The notes beneath the pieces were generated by a model. That model did not search any database. It saw only the letters and a list, made by a program, of their open reading frames with translations, and was not told where the DNA came from. Positions 16,150-23,468 of a stretch of 32,965 nucleotides of DNA are shown piece after piece (the first letter of the stretch is position 1; the number at the start of each line of letters is the position of its first letter). The position numbers and the translations under genes are program-made. This DNA comes from a virus. The stretch is from IMG/VR virus record IMGVR_UViG_3300047667_000273, positions 1 through 32,965 of that record; one strand, 5' to 3'.

Positions 16150-16637
16150 TAGTTAGCACTCTCTGGAAAGAGTGGGCCTACAGTGCCCGTACCACCGGAC
16201 GAACTTCCTCCAGCAGAACCAGAACCAAAGCTCTCTCTAACACTGTTAAATCCACCAAAGGTGTTAAACGCTGCAAACCCTAGGCTAGAAATAGAACCCA
16301 TGTTTGCTGCTCTCTGATTAGCTCTGTTAATATTCCCAGACAACCCAGACATCTGTGAGGAGAAACCTAAAGCACCGCCTAGTTGTGAGAAAAGACTGGA
16401 CTGACCACCAAAGGCACCAGATCCACCAGCGGAACCAGTAGCACTAGCAAACGCTACAGACTGTGCTCTACGTAGCTGTGCTTCTCGGATAGCTTGTGTA
16501 CGTGACCTACGGGTCTGTAGTCTCTGTTGTGTAGCCTGTTGTCTGGAAGCGTTCTTTTGTGCTTTTCGTTGACCAACAGCCCCTGCAACACCAACTGCTG
16601 CTGAGACACCGAGGGCGATAGCTGTAAATGCTGGCAT
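16149..16637 (-). CDS. T7 gp14-like internal virion protein
   Basis: 162 residues: an N-terminal hydrophobic Ala/Val/Gly segment (residues 5-22), then a highly basic Gln/Arg/Ala-rich helix (residues 23-60), followed by Gly/Ser/Phe-rich low complexity. This architecture, not sequence identity, is what is shared with podovirus internal virion protein B, which forms part of the ejection channel in the outer membrane. Its position between a GNAT-like gene and the giant ejection protein matches T7 genes 13-14-15-16. The stop/start with the next gene overlaps by one base. Confidence 0.65.
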   Translation of the reverse strand: MPAFTAIALGVSAAVGVAGAVGQRKAQKNASRQQATQQRLQTRRSRTQAIREAQLRRAQSVAFASATGSAGGSGAFGGQSSLFSQLGGALGFSSQMSGLSGNINRANQRAANMGSISSLGFAAFNTFGGFNSVRESFGSGSAGGSSSGGTGTVGPLFPESAN

Positions 16638-16638
16638 A

Positions 16639-17082
16639 TTAAAGAGCCTTTGTGTAAGTGGATTCAGTTAGTTTGTAGCCCAGTTTTTTGTATAGTGGAC
16701 CCATATCAGCAAGCTCTTCGATACAAGCTAGTGCAATATAATTAGCACCCTTCTCTTTACCCCAGCCTGACAGAGCATCAATCAGAGCCATTGATTGACC
16801 CTTACCACGGTAACCAGCTTCAACAAACCAAGCTAGTTCAGAAACTACAGAAGACCTGTTAAAGAGTGTTTCGGTAAAGAGGCCAGCTACAAACCCGTGT
16901 ATGTCTTTGTCACCCTTTAAGACGTACAAACATCTCTCAGTGTCTGACATACAGGTACTCAGTAGCTCTTTAATCTTAGCCTCATCCCACTCGTAGTTGC
17001 TAGGAGCTTCGTCGTTAAACTGTTTGGACAGAGCCATCAGTCTGTAAAGGTCTGCAAACCTAGCTTTTCTTACTTCACTCAT
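16639..17082 (-). CDS. GNAT-fold acetyltransferase-like protein in the T7 gp13 position
   Basis: 147 residues with GNAT features: strand-helix N-terminus, Glu82-Leu-Ala-Trp-Phe-Val on the central strand, then the acetyl-CoA loop Tyr91-Arg92-Gly93-Lys94-Gly95 and a helix. The C-terminus has Tyr131-Lys-Lys-Leu-Gly-Tyr, typical of motif B. The gene lies between tail tubular B and a gp14-like gene, just where T7 places gp13, which is itself GNAT-like by annotation as I recall. It may therefore be a virion assembly protein that keeps a GNAT fold, or a real acetyltransferase; the Arg-Gly-x-Gly loop looks intact, so cofactor binding is plausible. Confidence 0.8.
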   Translation of the reverse strand: MSEVRKARFADLYRLMALSKQFNDEAPSNYEWDEAKIKELLSTCMSDTERCLYVLKGDKDIHGFVAGLFTETLFNRSSVVSELAWFVEAGYRGKGQSMALIDALSGWGKEKGANYIALACIEELADMGPLYKKLGYKLTESTYTKAL

Positions 17083-19245
17083 CTAAAACCTATCGCTTGC
17101 TGCGGTAATAATAGCATGTCCAATTAAGACAAAATCCTTACCTTGCTCAGACTCGTACCTAACCCGCATACTTCTACCCCTCCCACGCATCTTGAGACGC
17201 GATGAGAGCACCGTGTGGGGGCTATTAAAGGCGGTTAGGTCATCAGTGTCCACGACAAGGGGTAGTTGCCGCCTGTAGGCCTGCTGAGGGGCGCTAGAGG
17301 GTGTCTTCTTAAAGTCCCAGTAGGAGGAAACTTTAATAGAAGAGTCACCAATAGGTGTGTACCCAATAGTTTCGTTACCAGTCCAACCTGTTTCTGTTTC
17401 TCGTAAGTAAGACACTAGGTAAGGTGCAGTCTTCTTAATTACTGCATCACCTAGGAAGTCATACCCAGTCTCAGCGTATGAGGAGTAGTTCGTTGTACCC
17501 CAGTCTAAGAATGTTGTGTCACTAACAAAGCCCATAGTCATCTTACCAGAAGTGTAGTCTTTAATAAGGAAGACAATAGCTGTGTTCTCGTTAGTAAGGC
17601 TTGAGTCTTGAGTAGACTGTACATCATCACCAGCAGAAGTAACAACATCGTCACCTGCTGAAGTAATGACATCTAGTGTTGCTGTGTCAGAACCAAAACC
17701 AGAGTAGAATGTTAGGCCACACATGTAGTCTGTGTTAGAAGCTTCATCAACAAACCTCCAAGGGTAAAAAGCCTGTAGTTGGATATCCAACACAATAATA
17801 TTGTTCTTTTTATTCCTTACCGCTTCATTGTTGTCAGGGTAGGACCAGTAAATCTTCTTGTTGATGGGATCGTACACACCTTCAACAGCATCTTTAGCTG
17901 TAGTGTCGAGTGTATCCCAGAAAGATTGAATAGTAGTAATTGAAATATTTTGTTCAGTAGCCTTACCAAACTCGTTAAACGAGAGTGTATGAATACCGTA
18001 CCTACTCCACCAAAATGGTGTACCTTCGGCAGACACAAAGCTAGTAGGTGACTGCATACCGATAGAAGAAATTCTAGATACAGTGTAGGAGGTTGGGCTA
18101 AAGATATCATCAGCACCAGATATTTCCCAGACACCACTCTCAGAGAAGATAAACAAAGAGTTCTTAAAGGCGTAGAGTTTTCTTACTGCGGTAAGGCCGG
18201 GAATATTAATGACACCCCCATCAGTCTCTAGTATATCAGAGATAGTCTCAGAGGTTGGGTCATTTTGCTGTGAACAGTCACCATACTCGTTTGCATTTTC
18301 TATGATACGGGAGAAGAACAAACGACCAGAGTTCTTCTGTGAAGACAGCCCTGCGTAGAACACACGGCCAGAGAAAGCAGCTACAGTGGTAAACCTAGAG
18401 TTTTCTAGTTCAGTTGTGATACCAGCTACACCAGAAGCGGTTGTTCTATCTTTACTAAACAAGTCAAGAATAAAGTGACCATTCCCAAGCAAGGAACTAC
18501 CGGTGTAAATCTCTTCCCACTCGGTAACACTGAAGTTACCATTTGAGTCCTTACCGCTATACCAAGGTAGGCTCAATGGTGGGTAGGCTGAACGAGCAGC
18601 AATGTAGGTTGCTAGTGCTGCCGCACCTTTAGTACCAACCCAACCACTGTTAGCTGTGTCGTACTTACGGGCTGACGTAGCAGAACCTGTGGCTATTGAT
18701 GTGTTGTAAGAGTTCTTTTCACCAAGCCACTCAAAGTCTCTAATTCTTGGTGTAATCTGTGTAGCTGTAATAACACCAGCTAACTCTGTTAAATATACCG
18801 GTTCCATAGCCTCAGAAACAACCAGTAAGCTTCCGCCAATAGAGGCAAACTGACACTTAGCTTGGTCTACACCTATAGTTCCTGCTACCTGATATGTAAT
18901 TAAATCAATTGAAGTAGCAACTTCCTGACCTGAGTAAGGTAGTAAACCCTTGTTGAAAAAGTATAGAACTGAACCAGCCTGTACCACTAGGTACTCTTTA
19001 TTACCTACGTCACCGACGTTAATCCAAGAACCAGTTGTCATTGTAAGAGTGTTTGTAATATTAAAAGTAGACGCTTGAAAGTTAGCTTCTCTGTTAATAC
19101 CTTTTCTACGACGACGTGTTGCATCTCTAAACAAGTCACAGTTAAGTTCATCTACAGAGGCAGAGTCAGGGAAGGTCATCTCACCTGCTTCAGTGATTAA
19201 CCCCTTAACAAAGGTATTAAGTACTTTCTGGTCGTACTTTGGCAT
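17083..19245 (-). CDS. Tail tubular protein B (tail nozzle, T7 gp12-like)
   Basis: 720 residues, mostly beta-strand-like with Thr/Ser/Asn. The N-terminus reads Phe-Val-Lys-Gly-Leu-Ile-Thr-Glu, followed by Phe-Pro-Asp-x2-Ser and an Asn-Cys-Asp-Leu segment before an Arg-rich Arg-Arg-Arg-Arg-Lys-Gly. That is the pattern of podovirus nozzle proteins (Gly-rich start, a Pro-Asp, then Arg/Lys). Its size is near T7 gp12 (about 790 residues). It lies downstream of the adaptor (tail tubular A), as in T7. It forms the distal tail tube to which fibres attach. Two near-identical Asp-Asp-Val-x-Thr-Ser-Ala-Gly-Asp-Asp-Val segments sit around residues 535-550. Confidence 0.8.
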   Translation of the reverse strand: MPKYDQKVLNTFVKGLITEAGEMTFPDSASVDELNCDLFRDATRRRRKGINREANFQASTFNITNTLTMTTGSWINVGDVGNKEYLVVQAGSVLYFFNKGLLPYSGQEVATSIDLITYQVAGTIGVDQAKCQFASIGGSLLVVSEAMEPVYLTELAGVITATQITPRIRDFEWLGEKNSYNTSIATGSATSARKYDTANSGWVGTKGAAALATYIAARSAYPPLSLPWYSGKDSNGNFSVTEWEEIYTGSSLLGNGHFILDLFSKDRTTASGVAGITTELENSRFTTVAAFSGRVFYAGLSSQKNSGRLFFSRIIENANEYGDCSQQNDPTSETISDILETDGGVINIPGLTAVRKLYAFKNSLFIFSESGVWEISGADDIFSPTSYTVSRISSIGMQSPTSFVSAEGTPFWWSRYGIHTLSFNEFGKATEQNISITTIQSFWDTLDTTAKDAVEGVYDPINKKIYWSYPDNNEAVRNKKNNIIVLDIQLQAFYPWRFVDEASNTDYMCGLTFYSGFGSDTATLDVITSAGDDVVTSAGDDVQSTQDSSLTNENTAIVFLIKDYTSGKMTMGFVSDTTFLDWGTTNYSSYAETGYDFLGDAVIKKTAPYLVSYLRETETGWTGNETIGYTPIGDSSIKVSSYWDFKKTPSSAPQQAYRRQLPLVVDTDDLTAFNSPHTVLSSRLKMRGRGRSMRVRYESEQGKDFVLIGHAIITAASDRF

Positions 19246-19510
19246 TTCTTACCTCGCGTTCTTCAGAGATTTCTTTACGTTTAACAGTATAAGACTTTGC
19301 CAAAGACTTTTCGTAATCAAGGAAAGCTCTCTTAGCTCTTAGTAGGGAGGAGTACACACCAGACAACTCTTCAGGTAGTGGCCCCTTATCCAGTCTAAAC
19401 ACAAACTGTGAGTATCCTGTTTTATTTCTCTCTACGTAGTAAGTCGCTAGTCGTTTAGGTGTAGACATAACAAGCATTTGCTTGTCGGAAAGTTCTTTAA
19501 CTTCTACCAT
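19217..19510 (-). CDS. 97-aa unknown protein between tail tubular genes
   Basis: 97 residues, basic and helical, with Lys/Arg/Glu-rich ends and a middle containing Ala-Thr-Tyr-Tyr-Val-Glu-Arg and Phe-Val-Phe-Arg-Leu. The start overlaps the 3' end of the tail tubular A gene by 14 bp, and the 3' end overlaps the tail tubular B start by 29 bp. Overlap on both sides suggests coupled translation within the tail operon. A tail assembly or chaperone role is only a guess from position. Confidence 0.6.
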   Translation of the reverse strand: MVEVKELSDKQMLVMSTPKRLATYYVERNKTGYSQFVFRLDKGPLPEELSGVYSSLLRAKRAFLDYEKSLAKSYTVKRKEISEEREVRNAKVRPEST

Positions 19511-20231
19511 AGTTTCTTCCTACAGGACTTTTCTTAGTACGGTGTAGATCGTTCTGGATGTAGTTCTTCTGTCTCCTAGCTGCTTGCTCAACCTTTTGGT
19601 CAGGCCCACCTTTGAAGATAGAGAAGGCACGAGACTTAGCTTCGTTAACTAGGTAAGGAAACATGGTAGCGTCTAGGTCAGGCACGTAGCTGTCTGAAAG
19701 GGAGAATATAGGGTGTGTAACACCAATAGCTCTAACCTTGGCTTCAGTTAAGGTGGTGTCAACAGTGCTATCAAAGGAGTTCATAACAATGTACTGGTCG
19801 TCAAAGGATGTGTACAGAGTAGGTAGTTTGTTATTTGTGATACGGAGCTTAGTGCCAGCAGTCTTGTCGTTTACAAGAGTGTAGTTACCACCAACACTGT
19901 CAACTAGCTTTAAGAAGGCTTCTGGATCACACCAATCAATAAGACCATATTTGTAAGAGGAGTCTAAACTCTGGTCATACCAGACAGTAGAAATAACCTT
20001 AACATTAGTTGGGTACTGAAAGTGTGTAGGAAATAAAGTGTCACTAAGAGCAGTAAGCTTAATCAAGCTCTGGTGCTCAGGGATAAGTCTTGTTGCTGTA
20101 ATGTCGTAGAATGTTTGTTCTACAATGCGGGCAATCTGTAGTGCTTCTACACTAGCAGAAAGAGTAGATACATCCTCTGAGTCTAGGTCAGACAAGATAT
20201 CTTTAACAATAGCTATTAAGGTCTTTTTCAT
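19497..20231 (-). CDS. Tail tubular protein A (head-tail adaptor, T7 gp11-like)
   Basis: 244 residues. The N-terminal region is helical with Ala-Leu-Gln-Ile-Ala-Arg-Ile-Val-Glu-Gln-x3-Asp, then Pro-Glu-His-Gln near residue 52, followed by Leu-Phe-Pro-Thr-x-Phe. This is the pattern of podovirus tail tubular A/adaptor proteins, where an AxxIxxxxxxA helix pair is followed by H/F-containing strands. Its length is close to T7 gp11 (196) plus a modest insertion. It sits upstream of the tail nozzle gene and downstream of head genes, as expected for the ring that joins portal and nozzle. Start overlaps the preceding stop by one base. Confidence 0.75.
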   Translation of the reverse strand: MKKTLIAIVKDILSDLDSEDVSTLSASVEALQIARIVEQTFYDITATRLIPEHQSLIKLTALSDTLFPTHFQYPTNVKVISTVWYDQSLDSSYKYGLIDWCDPEAFLKLVDSVGGNYTLVNDKTAGTKLRITNNKLPTLYTSFDDQYIVMNSFDSTVDTTLTEAKVRAIGVTHPIFSLSDSYVPDLDATMFPYLVNEAKSRAFSIFKGGPDQKVEQAARRQKNYIQNDLHRTKKSPVGRNYGRS

Positions 20232-20860
20232 TACAAGTAAACCGGGTTAAGGGGTACTGTACGGATATACCAACCATTTATAACAACAGTGTCTCCAGTA
20301 GTAGTACTACTAAGAGTAAACTCAGCAGGATTATCTAAAGTAATTGTATCACCCATGTAAACACTAAAATGGTGTGTAAACTGAAATGTGCCCACAGGAA
20401 CACTTGTTGACCGGGCAACTTTAAGGGTGTAAGCACCTGCGTCACCAATGCCTAGGTTCATCTTTAGTGCAAACTGTCCGTCACCAGCGTTGTTAGCAAC
20501 ATCAAAGTCAATTCTAAAGTCAACAGTGTCTCCTACTAAACAACCAGAACCACCAAAATCAAACCTACTGGTAGACGTATTCCAAATTGCTGTTCTTCCG
20601 GGTAGCCTATACGTTGAATTAGTATTTGAGCCTAAACCGTTGTTAGTTAGTACGTAGTCTGTGTCTGCTAGGGTTAACGCAATAGGTGCACTTGCAGTAG
20701 CAGTGTCATTTACATCTTCCCAACCTTGTGTAAAAGCTTTTTTAAATGAACCTGAACCAGCACCATTAGAAACAAATACTTTGTTAACTGCCGCAGCAGC
20801 AGCACCCTTAGGCTCATGGAGGTAAGGGTCTGTCAGGACACTGTGATTAATATTAGCTAT
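20231..20860 (-). CDS. Virion structural protein with apparent AUA start codon
   Basis: A standard ATG gives only 76 residues from 20461, but the frame is open much further upstream. It reaches an ATA codon at 20860-20858 placed 7 bp after AGGAGGG (20874-20868), a near-perfect Shine-Dalgarno. Reading from there gives 209 residues beginning [Met]-Ala-Asn-Ile-Asn-His-Ser, then Leu-Thr-Asp-Pro-x-Leu-His-Glu-Pro-Lys-Gly. I recall marine phage structural proteins that begin Met-Ala-x-[Ile/Val]-Asn-His-Ser with this same block. No ATG, GTG or TTG lies in frame near this point, and the region up to the stop TAG just upstream holds no other start. The protein is beta-rich and probably a head or head-fibre component. 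It is the first gene after a strong promoter. Confidence 0.7.
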   Translation of the reverse strand: MANINHSVLTDPYLHEPKGAAAAAVNKVFVSNGAGSGSFKKAFTQGWEDVNDTATASAPIALTLADTDYVLTNNGLGSNTNSTYRLPGRTAIWNTSTSRFDFGGSGCLVGDTVDFRIDFDVANNAGDGQFALKMNLGIGDAGAYTLKVARSTSVPVGTFQFTHHFSVYMGDTITLDNPAEFTLSSTTTGDTVVINGWYIRTVPLNPVYL

Positions 20861-20928
20861 TGGTCTGCCCTCCTAAGGCGTGTGCTAGGGTACTGTTAGT
20901 AGTTATACCTTTGGAAGACTACAAGTCT

Positions 20929-20957
20929 ATTATACACTATAACTAACCTATTGTCAA
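20929..20957 (-). promoter_or_regulatory. Perfect-consensus sigma70 promoter for the tail/ejection operon
   Basis: On the minus strand TTGACA (20957-20952) is followed after exactly 17 bp by TATAAT (20934-20929), a full match to both consensus hexamers. Transcription would start near 20922 and read the AUA-start structural gene, the tail genes, the ejection proteins and the spanins. It lies directly after a hairpin terminator that ends the capsid transcript. Confidence 0.85.
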
Positions 20958-20967
20958 TAGTAAAGAT

Positions 20968-20991
20968 GGGGAGGCCCGTAAAGACCTCCCC
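20968..20991 (-). terminator. Hairpin terminator after the decoration gene
   Basis: GGGGAGG (20968-20974) and CCTCCCC (20985-20991) form a perfect 7-bp stem with a 10-nt loop, seven bases after the decoration gene stop. On the minus strand the stem is followed by ATCTTTACT, a weak U-tract. It may therefore only attenuate, giving more head than tail transcript before the new promoter at 20929-20957. Confidence 0.65.
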
Positions 20992-20997
20992 TTTAGT

Positions 20998-21483
20998 TTA
21001 CTCGACTTTGATGTACTCAATGACGAGCTTGGCAGTACCAGCGGTAAAGGCTGCTGAAGCGTAGAGAGCACCAACATGTGCATCCACAGCAAGCTTACCA
21101 CCAACACCGGTGGCTTGGGCACCGTCACAACGTACAACGTCATTGTCAGCGTCAATTGCCGTAACAGCAACCGTAGCATCAATACCGTCTGCGTCAATAG
21201 CCGTACCAGCAGCGTTGTACGTACCAATGGTTAGGGTAGCTGCACCACCGGAGGTAGCAGCGTCAGTGACGACCAGAGTGGCCCCAAGGATCACTGCACC
21301 AGCAGGGATTACAGCATCCATGACATCAATATTAGCTGCACCGAAGGAACTGGCAAGACTAGCAAGTGTAATAGTCTTTACCAGTGTCTGACGACCACCA
21401 ACCGTGGCCGTACCAGTATCTTGGACTGCACCTTTATCACCGAAGGTGAGAACGTACATGCCATCAGTATTTGTATAAGACAT
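20998..21483 (-). CDS. Putative head decoration / minor capsid protein
   Basis: 161 residues, Ala/Thr/Gly/Val-rich with repeated short strands and no membrane segment or catalytic motif. It starts with a small Tyr/Asn segment and then Tyr-Val-Leu-Thr-Phe-Gly-Asp. Composition and its position directly behind the major capsid gene, with its own terminator, suggest an abundant virion surface protein. Start ATG 21483 is preceded by AAAGGATAA. Codon choice is GC-richer than in the neighbouring tail genes, as is often the case for highly expressed capsid proteins. Confidence 0.6.
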   Translation of the reverse strand: MSYTNTDGMYVLTFGDKGAVQDTGTATVGGRQTLVKTITLASLASSFGAANIDVMDAVIPAGAVILGATLVVTDAATSGGAATLTIGTYNAAGTAIDADGIDATVAVTAIDADNDVVRCDGAQATGVGGKLAVDAHVGALYASAAFTAGTAKLVIEYIKVE

Positions 21484-21496
21484 AATTTATCCTTTC

Positions 21497-22462
21497 TTAT
21501 ACGTTAGTTTTTGAAGGAACACGAACCATGTTCTCAGGGCGATACAACTTAACACCATAACGAGCAGTAGTAACGTACTCGTGACGCTGGAAGTCTTTGT
21601 TGTACTCGTAGTCTACGTCAGGCATTTGACGCCATGCGCCTACAAACGGAGTTACCGTCTGAGCAGCGGAGAAGAACAAGTTTGCCTTACCGTTAACAGT
21701 AGCAAAGTTTACAGCCGCGTCAGCAGTCGTATTCAATGCACCGTCTGTAACATCCGGCAAGTAGTTGGATGTGTACACGTCAAAGCCATAGATGTTCTTC
21801 ATGAACGTCATACCGGTAGCAATACCGGACTCAACAATACCTTCCCAACGTGGGTTGTTGGAGACATCAACAAGATTGGTCAAAGTGTTGATTGTGTACT
21901 CAACCGATGGGTCTACAATCGCAATCAGGTTAGTGTCAGGCACGTTAGCCTTCTTCAGAGCGTAGCGGGCACGAGCAAAGTCCTCAAGGGCAAGGAATGC
22001 GCCAGTACCACCAGCAGCCCAACGGTGCTCAATACCGTCAATGGACTCGTTAGAGTTAGCTGTGACACCTGCTTCTGGAGTTGCCAGAGTGGTTGTCTCG
22101 AAGTGAGCCATGATTGCACGTTCTTGCTCTGGCACAAACTTAGACTTAAGCTGTGCAGAATAGAAGGCATCTTGCTCATTCTTCTTGGTGATGTACGTAG
22201 CCGAAGACAGGTATTCTGTGATCGAGAATTGAAACTCACCAGTGTCCATCGGACGGTAGACAACGGCAGAGTCTTCTACGTAGTTGTCAACTTGCAATTG
22301 ACCGATAGATGGGATCGTAAACGTATCGCCATCAGGGAAGCCAGAAAGCATGTCAACATACTTTTGAGCCATCATTTCGTCAGTCAAAATCTCTTTCAGG
22401 TCACTGGACCAGAGTTCCGACCGAATTAGGTATGGGTTTGACCCCGTTGTGTTACCAGACAT
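21497..22462 (-). CDS. Major capsid protein
   Basis: 321 residues. An N-terminal arm is followed by Glu-Leu-Trp-Ser-x-Asp-Leu and a helical Met-Ala-Gln-Lys-Tyr-Val segment. Next come a loop with Asp-Thr-Phe-Thr-Ile-Pro and Phe-Gln-Phe-Ser-Ile-Thr-Glu-Tyr, then Asp-Pro-Ser-Val and Asn-Ile-Tyr-Gly-Phe-Asp-Val-Tyr near the middle. The last part contains a beta-rich Glu-Tyr-Val-Thr-Thr-Ala-Arg-Tyr-Gly-Val-Lys-Leu-Tyr-Arg-Pro-Glu, a common ending of podovirus capsid proteins with an HK97-like fold. It lies directly after the scaffold gene, and the length is right for a T=7 head protein. GC-rich, regular codons fit high expression. Confidence 0.85.
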   Translation of the reverse strand: MSGNTTGSNPYLIRSELWSSDLKEILTDEMMAQKYVDMLSGFPDGDTFTIPSIGQLQVDNYVEDSAVVYRPMDTGEFQFSITEYLSSATYITKKNEQDAFYSAQLKSKFVPEQERAIMAHFETTTLATPEAGVTANSNESIDGIEHRWAAGGTGAFLALEDFARARYALKKANVPDTNLIAIVDPSVEYTINTLTNLVDVSNNPRWEGIVESGIATGMTFMKNIYGFDVYTSNYLPDVTDGALNTTADAAVNFATVNGKANLFFSAAQTVTPFVGAWRQMPDVDYEYNKDFQRHEYVTTARYGVKLYRPENMVRVPSKTNV

Positions 22463-22476
22463 ATTTTAGTTCCTTG

Positions 22477-23229
22477 TTATTTGTAAAAAGAATCGCCCAT
22501 TTTAAGACGGTCTGCCATACGTTGATCTTGTGTAGCGGCTGAATTATAGAGGCGGGAGTTTTCCTTACGCAGTTTTTGGTAGTAGCTGTTATTTTTCTTT
22601 CCAGCATTACCAGACTGCAATGCAACACTTTCTGTACGGACTGACCCTTTGTTGAAGCTTGTGGCTTCTGGGGGCTTTTCTCCGATAAGAGTAAAAAACG
22701 CTGTAGGTGACTCAGAGGCAAGTTCTTGAAGACGTGCTTTAGACATTCCAAGTTCTTTTGCTTTGGCTTCGACAGTTGCCGCAGCTTCTGTGCCAAACAT
22801 GGTACTAAGGTTTTCTTCAACCAAAGCCATGTTCTGTTTTACAGTGTTATCCTTATCCCGTTTAGAAAGTGTTAGTTCTACAAGGCTCTGAATAGTCTCT
22901 TCGCTAGTAGCGGTCTTGGTGTTTGACTCTGCTGCGCCATCTGTATTTTGAGCGTTTGCAGACGATGGACCTGCGGCCTTTTGCTCAATTTTAGAGAGAA
23001 GCTCTGTAACACGATTGTCTTTAGTAAGATTAGCGTTCATGTCAGCTAATTGCTTGGTAAGCTCTTCGATATGACGATCAGCTTCAATTTTACCTTTAGC
23101 AATTACCTCTGGATTACTCCAGTTGTCTCCTCGTGCTGATACTAGTTGCTCCAAATAAGTTTTGGTAGGCTCTGTTTGAATGGTAGTTTCAGTAGTCTCG
23201 GTTTGGTTACCGTCTTCAAATACAGGCAT
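22477..23229 (-). CDS. Capsid scaffolding protein
   Basis: 250 residues, strongly Glu/Lys/Thr/Ala-rich and mostly helical, with no catalytic motif. The N-terminal part (residues 1-60) is Thr/Glu-rich. Residues 50-85 and 105-175 look like long amphipathic helices. The C-terminus is basic (Lys-Lys-Asn-Asn-Ser-Tyr, Arg-Met-Ala-Asp-Arg-Leu-Lys-Met-Gly), which in phage scaffolds binds the coat protein. Placed between portal and major capsid genes, as usual. It would direct prohead assembly and then leave. Confidence 0.85.
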   Translation of the reverse strand: MPVFEDGNQTETTETTIQTEPTKTYLEQLVSARGDNWSNPEVIAKGKIEADRHIEELTKQLADMNANLTKDNRVTELLSKIEQKAAGPSSANAQNTDGAAESNTKTATSEETIQSLVELTLSKRDKDNTVKQNMALVEENLSTMFGTEAAATVEAKAKELGMSKARLQELASESPTAFFTLIGEKPPEATSFNKGSVRTESVALQSGNAGKKNNSYYQKLRKENSRLYNSAATQDQRMADRLKMGDSFYK

Positions 23230-23237
23230 GGTTATCC

Positions 23238-23468
23238 TTAGTCAGTTATATTTATGAGTTTATAGATGTCTTCGAGAACTTGATTGTACTCGTTAACAGC
23301 TATCTGTTTAGCCATCCAGTTAGAGTCTGTGTAGTCTCTAAACGCAGGCTTCTTCCCAAAGTCGTTCTCTAACACTTTCCTCAACTCGTCGAAAGCGTTA
23401 CGAAAACCTTTGATTTCTTTGGTCCTAGCATCTTTATCACTGGACCCTTTTAACCAAACTGATTGCAC
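23238..23468 (-). CDS. 76-aa unknown protein between portal and scaffold, GTG start
   Basis: The frame starts at GTG 23468, whose G is the last base of the portal TAG stop (TAGTG). GAGAGG lies about 8 bases upstream, inside the portal gene. The 76-residue product is helical with many Lys, Asp and Glu, and contains Trp-Met-Ala-Lys and an Asn-Glu-Tyr-Asn segment. No family recognised, and nothing directly shows a virion role other than its location. Confidence 0.6.
   Translation of the reverse strand: MQSVWLKGSSDKDARTKEIKGFRNAFDELRKVLENDFGKKPAFRDYTDSNWMAKQIAVNEYNQVLEDIYKLINITD

Noticed and set aside
21581-22429. 282-codon open frame on the plus strand
   Set aside because: It lies entirely antisense to the major capsid gene, has no plausible ribosome binding site or domain and is explained by capsid codon bias.
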